This document shows positions 17,094-25,714 of a DNA stretch of 64,000 nucleotides, in pieces. A program made the position numbers and the translations under genes. The stretch is taken from positions 1-64,000 of the forward strand of contig JADKJL010000010.1 of NCBI GenBank assembly GCA_016721015.1, read 5' to 3'. The DNA comes from Lysobacterales bacterium (GTDB lineage Bacteria > Pseudomonadota > Gammaproteobacteria > Xanthomonadales > Rhodanobacteraceae). The notes beneath the pieces are model-generated. The model saw nothing but the letters and a program-made list of their open reading frames with translations, searched no databases and was not told the origin of the DNA. Numbering within the stretch: the stretch's first letter is position 1; every line of letters starts with the position of its first letter.

Positions 17094-17160
17094 TGCAACC
17101 TCTTCGATGAACGTTTGTAATGGTTGGCCGGCAGAATGTGCGAGTGGATGCGATTCACGC

Positions 17161-17174
17161 TTGATGCCAATCAA
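17161..17174. promoter_or_regulatory. FNR box (perfect palindrome)
   Basis: TTGATGCCAATCAA matches the consensus TTGATnnnnATCAA exactly. It is centred about 75 bases upstream of the nirK start codon in the divergent nirK/ccoN region, a position compatible with activation of nirK under low oxygen. Confidence 0.85.
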
Positions 17175-17232
17175 GCGGGTCGCAAACCGTTTGTCACGGC
17201 GGCGCGGCAAGCTGTCGCAGCGTGTCGGCAAC

Positions 17233-17246
17233 TTGATCGATGTCAA
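17233..17246. promoter_or_regulatory. FNR box before ccoN
   Basis: TTGATCGATGTCAA fits TTGATnnnnRTCAA with one deviation from the perfect palindrome. It is centred about 55 bases upstream of the ccoN start, as expected for FNR/ANR activation of the cbb3 operon. Confidence 0.8.
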
Positions 17247-17294
17247 CGGCGGGTGTCTCGCAACTTCCGAGAATCCAGCAGTCCGAATTGAGGG

Positions 17295-18725
17295 ATGGCA
17301 ATGCAATCCGTGGAAACCTACAACGACAAAGTCGTGCGCCAGTTCACCTTGGCGACGATCTTCTGGGGCGTCATCGGTATGCTGGTCGGGCTTGTCATCG
17401 CGGCCCAACTGGCCTGGCCGGCGCTGAATTTCGATATCGCCTGGCTCAGCTATGGCAGATTGCGCCCACTGCACACGAATGCGGTGGTCTTCGCATTCGG
17501 CGGCAGTGGCCTGTTCGCGACATCTTACTATGTCGTGCAGCGCACCTGTCATGTGCGACTGTTCTCGGATCGACTCGCTGCGTTCACCTTCTGGGGCTGG
17601 CAGGCGGTCATCGTCGCCGCCGTGATCACCTTGCCGATGGGACTGACCCAGACGCATGAATACGCGGAACTGATCTGGCCGATCGATCTGCTGATCACCG
17701 CAGTCTGGGTGACTTACGCCATCGTCTTCTTCATGACCATCGCCCGACGCCGCATCCGCCATATCTACGTGGCCAACTGGTTCTTTGGCGCCTACATCCT
17801 GACCATCGCGGTGCTGCACATCTTCAACAACCTGCAGATCCCGGTGTCCTGGACCGAGTCGTATCCGATCTATTCCGGTGCGGTCGATGCGATGGTGCAG
17901 TGGTGGTACGGGCACAACGCGGTTGGCTTCTTCCTCACCGCCGGCTTCCTCGGCATCATGTATTACTACGTGCCCAAGCAGGCGCAGCGACCGGTTTATT
18001 CGTATCGGCTGTCAGTCGTGCACTTCTGGGCGCTGATCTCGATCTACATGTGGGCCGGACCGCATCACCTGCACTACACGTCCTTGCCGGACTGGGCGCA
18101 ATCGATCGGCATGGTGTTCTCGCTGATCCTGCTCGCGCCAAGCTGGGGCGGCATGATCAACGGCATGATGACGCTGTCGGGTGCCTGGCATAAGTTGCGC
18201 ACCGATCCGATCCTCAAGTTCATGATCGTCTCGCTGTCGTTCTACGGCATGTCGACCTTCGAAGGCCCGATGATGTCGATCAAGACCGTCAATGCACTCT
18301 CGCACTACACCGACTGGACCATCGGCCACGTCCATGCCGGCGCGCTCGGCTGGGTCGCCTTCATCACGATCGGTGCGATCTACAGCATGCTGCCCAAGCT
18401 TTACGGCGCCGAGCGCATGTATTCGATCAAGGCAATCGACGCGCATTTCTGGATCGCCACGATCGGCATCGTCCTCTACATCACCGCGATGTGGATCGCC
18501 GGCGTCATGCAGGGTCTGATGTGGCGCGCGACCAATCCGGATGGAACGCTCACCTACACCTTCATCGAATCGGTGCGCCAGACCTATCCGTACTATGTGA
18601 CTCGTTTCGTTGGCGGCATCCTGTTCTTCAGCGGCATGCTGATCATGGCGTGGAATGTGCGCAAGACCTGCCAGATGGGTGCCGGGGCGCCACTGGTCCG
18701 CGTTCCGCTGCCGGCACACGCCTGA
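17295..18725 (+). CDS. ccoN: cbb3-type cytochrome c oxidase subunit I
   Basis: This 476-residue, about 12-helix haem-copper oxidase subunit reduces oxygen at high affinity. Haem and CuB ligands are visible: LRPLHTNAVVF (low-spin haem His), WWYGHNAVGFF (CuB His), GPHHLHY (two CuB His) and TIGHVHAGALGW (haem His pair). Signature YVPKQAQRPVYSYRLS is typical of CcoN. ATG 17295 is used; ATG 17301 is possible. It is first of ccoNOQP, and an FNR box lies upstream. Confidence 0.96.
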   Translation: MAMQSVETYNDKVVRQFTLATIFWGVIGMLVGLVIAAQLAWPALNFDIAWLSYGRLRPLHTNAVVFAFGGSGLFATSYYVVQRTCHVRLFSDRLAAFTFWGWQAVIVAAVITLPMGLTQTHEYAELIWPIDLLITAVWVTYAIVFFMTIARRRIRHIYVANWFFGAYILTIAVLHIFNNLQIPVSWTESYPIYSGAVDAMVQWWYGHNAVGFFLTAGFLGIMYYYVPKQAQRPVYSYRLSVVHFWALISIYMWAGPHHLHYTSLPDWAQSIGMVFSLILLAPSWGGMINGMMTLSGAWHKLRTDPILKFMIVSLSFYGMSTFEGPMMSIKTVNALSHYTDWTIGHVHAGALGWVAFITIGAIYSMLPKLYGAERMYSIKAIDAHFWIATIGIVLYITAMWIAGVMQGLMWRATNPDGTLTYTFIESVRQTYPYYVTRFVGGILFFSGMLIMAWNVRKTCQMGAGAPLVRVPLPAHA

Positions 18726-18736
18726 GGAGATGACCG

Positions 18737-19360
18737 ATGAAACATGAAATCATCGAAAAGAATATCGGCCTGATGGTGATCCTGATCGTGCTCGTCATCG
18801 CGGTCGGCGGCCTGGTCGAGATCGTGCCGCTGATGTTCCAGGCGCAGACTATTACTGCATCGCCGGGCGTGAAGCCGTACTCGCCGCTGCGCCTGGCCGG
18901 TCGCGACATCTTCATCCGCGAGGGCTGCGTCGGCTGCCACTCGCAGCAGATCCGCACGCTGGCATCGGAAACCCAGCGCTACGGGCCGTATTCCCTGGCT
19001 GGCGAATCGGTGTATGACCGCCCGTTCCTGTGGGGCTCCAAGCGCACCGGGCCGGATCTGGCTCGCGTCGGTGGCCGATATTCGGACGACTGGCACCGCG
19101 TGCACCTGAAGAATCCGCGCAACGTCGTGCCGGAATCGAACATGCCCGGCTATCCGTGGCTGACCGAATCGCTGATCGATCCGAAGCTGGTCGAGACCAA
19201 GATGCGCACGCTGGCCTGGATGGGCCATCCCTACACCGAACAGGATTTCGCCGGGATCAAGGACGCCCTCACCGGGCAGACCGAACTTGATGCCCTGATC
19301 GCCTACCTGCAGGGACTGGGCGTGAAGTCGCCCGATGCGACCGCGGAGGCGAAGCCATGA
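18737..19360 (+). CDS. ccoO: cbb3 oxidase monohaem cytochrome c subunit
   Basis: This 207-residue subunit has one N-terminal membrane helix (about residues 10-32) and a periplasmic cytochrome c domain with CVGCH (64-68) and distal Met in SNMPGYPWL. It passes electrons from CcoP to CcoN. It begins 11 bases after ccoN, with GAGGAGAT as ribosome site. The TGA overlaps the ccoQ ATG. Confidence 0.95.
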   Translation: MKHEIIEKNIGLMVILIVLVIAVGGLVEIVPLMFQAQTITASPGVKPYSPLRLAGRDIFIREGCVGCHSQQIRTLASETQRYGPYSLAGESVYDRPFLWGSKRTGPDLARVGGRYSDDWHRVHLKNPRNVVPESNMPGYPWLTESLIDPKLVETKMRTLAWMGHPYTEQDFAGIKDALTGQTELDALIAYLQGLGVKSPDATAEAKP

Positions 19361-19509
19361 TTTCCGGAATCCTGACCAGCATTCTCCTGCTTACCTTCAT
19401 CGGCCTCTGGGCCTGGGCCTGGAGTCGTCGCCGTCGCGCCGATTTCAGCGAGGCCGCGAATATCCCGCTTGAAGACGACAGCCGTCCATTTCCGGAGGAC
19501 AAGCCATGA
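19357..19509 (+). CDS. ccoQ: cbb3 oxidase small subunit
   Basis: This 50-residue protein has one transmembrane helix (MISGILTSILLLTFIGLW, residues 1-18), then WAWSRRRRADF and an acidic tail, the usual CcoQ layout. It overlaps ccoO by four bases and ccoP by four bases. CcoQ stabilises the complex and is not catalytic. Confidence 0.9.
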   Translation: MISGILTSILLLTFIGLWAWAWSRRRRADFSEAANIPLEDDSRPFPEDKP

Positions 19510-20447
19510 GCGGTGGATGGAGCATTTATATCGTCGTCTTGACCGCGCTCAACCTGATCGGGCTGATCTGGCTGCTGCTGGCGACCGCGGCAAAGCCGAA
19601 GAACCCCAAGCCGGCCAGCGAGACCATGGGACATGTCTGGGACGGCGACATCGAGGAGCTGAACAATCCGCTGCCGCGCTGGTGGTTCGGGCTGTTCGTG
19701 CTCACCTTCATCTTCGGCTTCGGCTATCTGGCCTTGTATCCCGGCCTCGGCACCTTCAAGGGCAGTCTCGGCTGGACCTCGGCGGGCGAAGTGCAGGCCG
19801 AGCTTGATGCCACCCATGCCAAACTCGAATCGCTGTTCGCCAGCTTCCGCGACCAACCACTCGCCGCCCTGGTCGACAATCCGGCGGCGACCAAGGTCGG
19901 TCGCAACGTGTTCGCCAACAACTGCGCCGCCTGTCACGGCTCGGATGCACGTGGCGCCACGGGTTATCCGAACCTCGTCGATGGCGACTGGCTGTATGGC
20001 GGCGATCCGGAAACCGTCCTCGCCAGCATCATGGATGGTCGCCACGGAATGATGCCGCCGATGGTCGCCACCTTGCCCGGCAATGGCGTCGAGGAAGTCG
20101 CCAACTATGCGCTGAGCCTGTCCGGGCTTGCCCATGACGCGCGCCTCGCCGCGGCCGGCAAGCCGAAATTCGAGACGATTTGTGCGGCCTGTCATGGCGT
20201 TGATGGCAAGGGCAATCATGCGCTGGGCGCACCGAACCTGACCGACGACATCTGGCTGCACGGCAACGCGACGCTGGAAGGCATAAAGCACACGATCACC
20301 TATGGTGCCAATGGCGTGATGCCAACCTGGGGGCCCATCCTCGGTGAGGATCGCGCCCGCCTTGCGGCCGCATGGATACTCGCCCAGGGCAAGAGTTCGA
20401 TCGAATCGGAACGCAATGACGCGGCGGAAACCGGAGCTGCGCGATGA
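19506..20447 (+). CDS. ccoP: cbb3 oxidase dihaem cytochrome c subunit
   Basis: This 313-residue subunit has two N-terminal membrane helices (about 5-28 and 58-78), with the conserved HVWDGDIEELNNPLPRWW between them. Two cytochrome c domains follow, with CAACH at 140-144 and CAACH at 226-230. It accepts electrons from the bc1 complex or soluble cytochromes. The start ATG overlaps the ccoQ stop. Confidence 0.96.
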   Translation: MSGGWSIYIVVLTALNLIGLIWLLLATAAKPKNPKPASETMGHVWDGDIEELNNPLPRWWFGLFVLTFIFGFGYLALYPGLGTFKGSLGWTSAGEVQAELDATHAKLESLFASFRDQPLAALVDNPAATKVGRNVFANNCAACHGSDARGATGYPNLVDGDWLYGGDPETVLASIMDGRHGMMPPMVATLPGNGVEEVANYALSLSGLAHDARLAAAGKPKFETICAACHGVDGKGNHALGAPNLTDDIWLHGNATLEGIKHTITYGANGVMPTWGPILGEDRARLAAAWILAQGKSSIESERNDAAETGAAR

Positions 20448-20770
20448 GCACCTATCGGCCACCCGCCGGCGCCATGCACAGGATCGAGGAACCGCTGCGC
20501 GACTCGATGACCCGCCGCTTCGGCGCGGTGATCTGGCCATCTTTTTTTGCCGCCGGTGTCGCCACCATCATGTTCTTTGCCGTGGTCGATCCCATCGCCC
20601 TCGCCACGATCACCTGGCCCGATGTCGAGATCACGCGCCTAGCCGGCTATTCGATCGGATTCTTCATGTTCTGGTTGTGCACCTTGTCGGCCTGCCTGTT
20701 CACGGCGATGCTGATCGCACCGCCGTTGCCGGCAAGGGAGCCGACGCCACATCGAGACGGACGTGAATGA
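20444..20770 (+). CDS. Small two-helix membrane protein of the cco operon
   Basis: This 108-residue protein overlaps the ccoP stop (ATGA), so it is almost certainly co-translated with ccoNOQP. Two hydrophobic stretches (about residues 31-50 and 66-92) suggest two membrane helices, with WPDVEITRLAGYSIGFFMFW around the second. I do not recognise a named family. Unnamed small membrane proteins occur at this place in cco operons, and a role in oxidase assembly or stability is inferred only from position. Confidence 0.75.
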   Translation: MSTYRPPAGAMHRIEEPLRDSMTRRFGAVIWPSFFAAGVATIMFFAVVDPIALATITWPDVEITRLAGYSIGFFMFWLCTLSACLFTAMLIAPPLPAREPTPHRDGRE

Positions 20771-21391
20771 TTGCGTTCCACTCTTGTCAGCAGCGAATGC
20801 CGCGCTCTGCCTGACTGGCAGAGACGCCCCGGGTTTGCGCCGGCGTCGTCGCGGCTGGGTCATTCCTGGCGCCTTGCGGCGCGTGTACTTGTGGGAGCGA
20901 TTTCAATCGCGATGCATTGAGGGTTCGTTGTCTTGCGCTTCTTCGTCGCGCGGCATCCCTGCCAAAGTTTCACCCGCCTTCCCCCTCTCGTCACGACCCG
21001 AGGGAGGCTTTCGTGGGAGCGACTTCAGTCGCGATGCCTGGATTTCCTACGCTCCTTCGTCGCCCGGCATCCCTGCCAAAGTTTTACCCGCCTTCCCCCT
21101 CTCGTCACGACCCGGGGAAGGTTTTCGTGGGAGCGACTTCAGTCGCGATGCATGGATTTTTTACCCTCCTTCGTCGCCCGGCATCCATGCCGCACTTTCA
21201 CCCGCCTTCCCCCTCTTGTCACGACCCGAGGGAGGCTTTCGTGGGGCGACTGAAGTCACTCCCGCAAGATCCAGTTCCGACAAGCTGCCCGCATACCGCG
21301 ACCGTAAGTCGCACACGATGAACCGACACTTGAATAACCCCAAACCGACAGCGACATCTCGGCCAAGCATCGAAGCAAACCAGCTCATTCC
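20771..21391. repeat. three tandem ~114-bp repeats with xanthomonad-type hairpins
   Basis: Between the cco operon and ccoG are three imperfect tandem units (near 20940-21053, 21054-21167, 21168-21260). Each holds GGCATCCCTGCCAAAG-like, CCCTCTCGTCACGACCC and GTGGGAGCGACTTCAGTCGC segments. The last is a hairpin (GCGAC-TTCA-GTCGC). A further hairpin copy precedes them near 20891. No gene is supported here, although the repeats create open frames on the plus strand. Confidence 0.8.
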
Positions 21392-22852
21392 ATGACCACG
21401 CGCAAGAAAATCGACATCGCCGTCATCGGCAGCGGCGACTCCCTCTATGCGAAGGAGCCGAAGGTCTATCCGCGCGAGATCGAGGGGCGCTTCCAGCGCT
21501 GGCGCACGATTGCCGTGTTCTGGTTGCTTGGCATGTTCTATGCGTTTCCGTGGATCAGCATCGGCGGCCAGCAGCTCGTGTTGTTCGATCTGCCGGCGCG
21601 GCGCTTCCACGTGTTCGGGCTCACTTTCTGGCCGCAGGATTTCTATCTGCTGACCCTGCTCCTGATCATCGCCGCGCTGAGCCTGTTCTTCTTCACCGCC
21701 GTAGCCGGTCGATTGTGGTGCGGTTATGCCTGTCCGCAAACCGTGTGGACCGAGGTGTTCCTGTGGATGGAACGCAAGATCGAAGGCAACCGCAACGCAC
21801 GCATGCGCCTGGACAAGGCACCGTGGAGTCTCGAAAAGCTCGGGCGCAAGTCGGCCAAGCAGTTCGTCTGGATCACTTTTTCACTTTGGACCGGCTTCAC
21901 ATTCGTTGGCTTCTTCACTCCGATCCGCGAGCTTGGCAGCAGCCTGATGCAGGGCTCGATCGGTGGCTGGGAAGGTTTCTGGATCCTCTTCTACGGCTTC
22001 GCCACTTACGGCAATGCCGGCTTCCTGCGCGAGCAGGTGTGCAAGTACATGTGCCCGTATGCGCGTTTCCAGAGTGCGATGTTCGATCGCGATACCCTGG
22101 TCATCAGCTACGACCCGTTGCGCGGCGAGCCGCGCGCGCATCGCAAGCGCGAGGCCGAGCGTTTTGCTCCCGCCAGCGTCGAGCTGGTCATCGAGAATGC
22201 GCTCGACAGCACATTGCCGGCGGGGCACGAGCGCGTGCTCGGTGATTGCATTGACTGCCTGGCCTGCGTGCAGGTCTGTCCGACCGGCATCGATATCCGC
22301 GACGGGCTGCAGATTGAATGCATCGCGTGCGCCGCCTGCATCGATGCCTGTGATGAAGTGATGGACAAGATGCACTATCCGCGCGGCCTGATCCGCTACA
22401 CCACGGAGAACGCGCTGGTCGGCAAACAGCAGCGCCTGCTGCGGCCACGCACCTTGATCTATGCGACGATCCTGACCGGCGTCATCGCCGCCTTCGTCTG
22501 GCTGGTGAGCTCACGTGATGCAGTCATCATCGAAGTGCTGCACGATCGCAACGCATTGTTCCGCACGCTCGGCCAAGGTGCGATCGAGAACAGCTACAAC
22601 GTCAAGCTGGTCAACAAGACCGATGCCGACATGCTGCTCTCGTTGCGCACGGAAACCGGCTTGCCACTGCGCATGATCGGCAAACCGGCGGTGACCCTGG
22701 CGCCGAATGAAGTGTTCTCGCTGCCGCTGACCTTGCGCGCCGATGCCGGCGCCAGCAGCGGTCGTCAGCCGATCAGCGTGCTCGTCATCGATACCGACGG
22801 CAAGATCGTCGCGCGTGGCAAGACCCACTTTTTTGCGCCGGAAAAACCATGA
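21392..22852 (+). CDS. ccoG: cbb3 oxidase accessory protein, 4Fe-4S (FixG/RdxA)
   Basis: This 486-residue inner-membrane protein has about five helices, a polyferredoxin-like domain and a C-terminal Ig-like domain. Cluster cysteines are in GRLWCGYACPQTVW, CKYMCPYARFQ, CIDCLACVQVCPTGID and CIACAACIDAC. CcoG is a Cu(II) reductase that helps load copper into cbb3 oxidase. It opens the assembly operon ccoG-X-ccoI-ccoS; the next gene overlaps its stop by four bases. Confidence 0.95.
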   Translation: MTTRKKIDIAVIGSGDSLYAKEPKVYPREIEGRFQRWRTIAVFWLLGMFYAFPWISIGGQQLVLFDLPARRFHVFGLTFWPQDFYLLTLLLIIAALSLFFFTAVAGRLWCGYACPQTVWTEVFLWMERKIEGNRNARMRLDKAPWSLEKLGRKSAKQFVWITFSLWTGFTFVGFFTPIRELGSSLMQGSIGGWEGFWILFYGFATYGNAGFLREQVCKYMCPYARFQSAMFDRDTLVISYDPLRGEPRAHRKREAERFAPASVELVIENALDSTLPAGHERVLGDCIDCLACVQVCPTGIDIRDGLQIECIACAACIDACDEVMDKMHYPRGLIRYTTENALVGKQQRLLRPRTLIYATILTGVIAAFVWLVSSRDAVIIEVLHDRNALFRTLGQGAIENSYNVKLVNKTDADMLLSLRTETGLPLRMIGKPAVTLAPNEVFSLPLTLRADAGASSGRQPISVLVIDTDGKIVARGKTHFFAPEKP

Positions 22853-23094
22853 GCCAAGCCGATCCTACAATTCCATTCATGCCGTGGTATCGGGTGCCCG
22901 AAGTGTGGTTGATCCTGATCCTGCTCGGCTCCACGGTGATCGGCTCGTTTGCCCTGCTTGCCGAGGCGATCAACACGCCGGATACGCATATCGTGGTGCC
23001 GGATGATGTGCCGCGACCGAGCCGCATTCCGCCGATAAACCCAGCCGTCCCCGCTGCCAACAACGAAGTGAAGGATCACGGTCCGGCGTCGTGA
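22849..23094 (+). CDS. Short membrane protein in the ccoH position
   Basis: This 81-residue protein has one membrane helix (VWLILILLGSTVIGSFALLAEA, about residues 18-39) and a Pro-rich tail (about 49-75). It sits between ccoG and ccoI, where ccoH/fixH normally lies, with four-base overlaps on both sides. CcoH is about 150-170 residues with a periplasmic beta domain, which is missing here. It may be a reduced CcoH or an unrelated replacement. Confidence 0.75.
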   Translation: MSQADPTIPFMPWYRVPEVWLILILLGSTVIGSFALLAEAINTPDTHIVVPDDVPRPSRIPPINPAVPAANNEVKDHGPAS

Positions 23095-25550
23095 ACGCGC
23101 AGGCCTGTTTTCATTGCGGCGAACCGAATCCGGCTTCTGCTCCGATTCTGGCCCGCGTGCAGGGTCGTCAACATGCCGTCTGCTGCCCGGGCTGCAAGGC
23201 CGCCGCCGAGTGGATCGAGACACTCGGCCTCGGCGACTACTACCGCCTGCGCAGCGAACCGGCGCAACGCAACGAAGCGGTAGCCGACTATTCGGCCTGG
23301 GATCGACCGGCGCTGGGCCGCCTGCATGTGCGCACATCCAGTGCCGACCGCGCCGAAGTGATCGTCCTCGTCGATGGACTGCGTTGCTCGGCCTGTGCGT
23401 GGTTGATCGAGCGCGCGATGCGCGGCATCGAAGGTGTGCACGATGTCGGCGTCAATGCGCTCGCGCGCCGGGTCAGCCTGGCATTTGATCCGGGCCGGAT
23501 CAAACTTTCGGCCCTGCTCGCCGCGCTGGCGCGACTCGGCTACCTGCCGCATCCGCTGACCGCCGAGATGATCGATTCGCAGCGCCAGCGCGAATCGCGT
23601 GCCGCACTCAAGCGCCTCGTCGTCGCCGGCCTCGGCACCATGCAGGCGATGATGATGGCGGTCGCCTTGTATGCCGGCGTGTTCGACGGCATCGATCCCT
23701 CGGTGCGCGAATTCTTCCGCTGGATCGGCTTCCTTGTCGCCACCCCGGTCGTGCTGTATTCGGCGCAGCCGTTTTTCCGGGGTGCGTTGCGCGAATGGCG
23801 CGTCCGCCGACTGTCGATGGACACGCCGGTAGCGCTCGCGATTGCGCTGATCTACCTGGCCAGCATGCTCAATGTGTTCGTCGGTGGCCATGAGGTCTAC
23901 TTCGATTCGGTCAGCATGTTCGTCCTGTTCCTGCTGCTCGGACGTCATCTGGCCATGCGCGCGCGCCATCGCGCCGGCGATGTCGTCGATGCCTTGTCGC
24001 GCATGCAACCAGTGCTGGCCGAACGCCGCGATACGGCCGGCTACACCACAATTGCGGTGCATGAACTTGAACCTGGCGACATCGTGCGGGTCGGCAGCGG
24101 CACGGCGATTCCGGCCGACGGCGAATTGCTCGGCCCGGCTTGTCGAGTCGATGAATCCCTGCTCAGCGGTGAATCCACGCCGATCGCGCGCGCATCCGGA
24201 CAGGCGCTGATCGCCGGCAGTCTGGTCATCGATGGCCCGATCGAACTCGTCGTGCGCCGGATCGGCGCCGACAGCGTGCTCGCGGGCATCGTGCGTCTGG
24301 TCACCCGCGCCGCCAGCGAGCGGCCAAAACTGGCGTGCCTGGCCGATGCGCGCGCGGCGCGTTTCGTGGTGCGCGTGCTTGTTGCGACGGTGGTGACAGC
24401 CCTGGCCTGGGCATGGTTCGATCCGTCGCGCGCCTTGCCCGCGGCCTTGGCCGTGCTCGTGGTCAGTTGTCCGTGCGCGTTCGCCCTGGCAGTGCCCTCG
24501 GCGCTGACCCGTGCGGTCGCCGTACTCGCCCAGCGCGGCGTGCTGGTGGTCGATGCCGATGCACTCGAGGCCCTGGCCAGGGCCGATCGCTTCATCTTCG
24601 ACAAGACCGGCACCCTGACCGAACCGAGTTTCGATCGGGAAACGATCACGCTGATTCGCGGCAGCCTCGACGAGGCGCTCGGCATCGCAGCCGCGCTCGA
24701 ACAATCGAACACGCATCCGCTAGGCCTGGCCTTACGCCGTGTCGCCGCGTCGGCACCGATGAAATGCGCCGAAGCGCTTCGCCATGTCGCCGGCGCCGGT
24801 GTCGAAGGCCGGATCGACGGAATTCAATATCGACTCGGCCGTGACGGGTTCGCCCTGTCCCTGACACCGGCAGCAGCCCGGATTCACGCCACCATCGATG
24901 CCCTGGTGCTTGCCGACGAAACGGGTGAAATCGCACATTTTCCGATCAGCGAGCAATTGCGCCCCGGTGCGGCGACGCTGATACGCACGCTCGCCGGCGC
25001 TGGCATCGAATGCGAAATCCTCAGCGGCGACAGTGCCGGTCGCGTGGCGCGCATCGCCGGGCTGCTCGCGATCGGCGAATCGATCGCGGCGGCGACGCCG
25101 GCCGACAAGCTGGCCCGGCTCAGCCTGTTGCGCGCGCAGGGCCATGTCATTGCCATGGTTGGCGACGGTATCAACGATGCACCCGTGCTGGCCGCGGCCG
25201 ATGTCGCCATCGCGATCGGCGACGGCAGCGCGATGGCGCATGCGGCCAGCGGCATGCTGTTGTCGACCTCGCGCCTCGAAAGCCTGCTCGAGGCGCGCCA
25301 CGTGGCCGGCGAAATGCTCGTGCGTCTGAGACAAAACCTGAACTGGGCGCTGGCCTACAATCTGTCGGCGGTGCCACTCGCCGCGCTCGGATTCGTGCCG
25401 CCGTGGCTGGCCGCCATCGGCATGTCAGCCAGTTCGATCGTGGTCATCCTCAATTCCCTGCGCATCGGCCGTCGTTCTGGATCATCGCCGAATGCGTCGA
25501 ATGCGCCGATCACGCTGACCAAGGCAGGCGCACGCGAGGCCACCGCATGA
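23091..25550 (+). CDS. ccoI: Copper-translocating P-type ATPase for cbb3 oxidase
   Basis: This 819-residue P1B ATPase of the FixI/CcoI group supplies copper to the cbb3 oxidase. It has an N-terminal Cys-rich region (CFHCGEPN and CCPGCKAAAEW), an HMA domain with GLRCSACAW (about residue 99-107), eight predicted helices with the metal site SCPCAFALAVPS, phosphorylation motif DKTGTLTEP and hinge GDGINDAPVLAAADVA. It starts at GTG 23091, overlapping the previous stop. ccoS overlaps its end. Confidence 0.95.
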   Translation: MNAQACFHCGEPNPASAPILARVQGRQHAVCCPGCKAAAEWIETLGLGDYYRLRSEPAQRNEAVADYSAWDRPALGRLHVRTSSADRAEVIVLVDGLRCSACAWLIERAMRGIEGVHDVGVNALARRVSLAFDPGRIKLSALLAALARLGYLPHPLTAEMIDSQRQRESRAALKRLVVAGLGTMQAMMMAVALYAGVFDGIDPSVREFFRWIGFLVATPVVLYSAQPFFRGALREWRVRRLSMDTPVALAIALIYLASMLNVFVGGHEVYFDSVSMFVLFLLLGRHLAMRARHRAGDVVDALSRMQPVLAERRDTAGYTTIAVHELEPGDIVRVGSGTAIPADGELLGPACRVDESLLSGESTPIARASGQALIAGSLVIDGPIELVVRRIGADSVLAGIVRLVTRAASERPKLACLADARAARFVVRVLVATVVTALAWAWFDPSRALPAALAVLVVSCPCAFALAVPSALTRAVAVLAQRGVLVVDADALEALARADRFIFDKTGTLTEPSFDRETITLIRGSLDEALGIAAALEQSNTHPLGLALRRVAASAPMKCAEALRHVAGAGVEGRIDGIQYRLGRDGFALSLTPAAARIHATIDALVLADETGEIAHFPISEQLRPGAATLIRTLAGAGIECEILSGDSAGRVARIAGLLAIGESIAAATPADKLARLSLLRAQGHVIAMVGDGINDAPVLAAADVAIAIGDGSAMAHAASGMLLSTSRLESLLEARHVAGEMLVRLRQNLNWALAYNLSAVPLAALGFVPPWLAAIGMSASSIVVILNSLRIGRRSGSSPNASNAPITLTKAGAREATA

Positions 25551-25714
25551 ACATCATCCTGCTGCTCATCCCGATCAGCCTGATCCTGCTCGGCATCGGT
25601 ATCTGGGCATTCTTCTGGGCCGTCAATCACGCCCAGTTCGATGATCTCGACACCCCATCGCTGACTCCGCTGAGTGAAGAGTCGATCGCCGAGCACGACA
25701 CCGACGAGTCATGA
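25547..25714 (+). CDS. ccoS: cbb3 oxidase maturation protein CcoS
   Basis: This 55-residue protein has an N-terminal helix (MNIILLLIPISLILLGIGIW) followed by AFFWAVNHAQFDDLD and an acidic tail, the typical CcoS pattern. CcoS is needed for haem and copper incorporation into cbb3. It overlaps ccoI by four bases and the next gene by four bases. Confidence 0.92.
   Translation: MNIILLLIPISLILLGIGIWAFFWAVNHAQFDDLDTPSLTPLSEESIAEHDTDES

Noticed and set aside
20763..21395. 210-residue plus-strand ORF before ccoG
   Set aside because: Built from the ~114-bp repeats (GFRGSDFSRDAW units); an artefact of tandem repeats.
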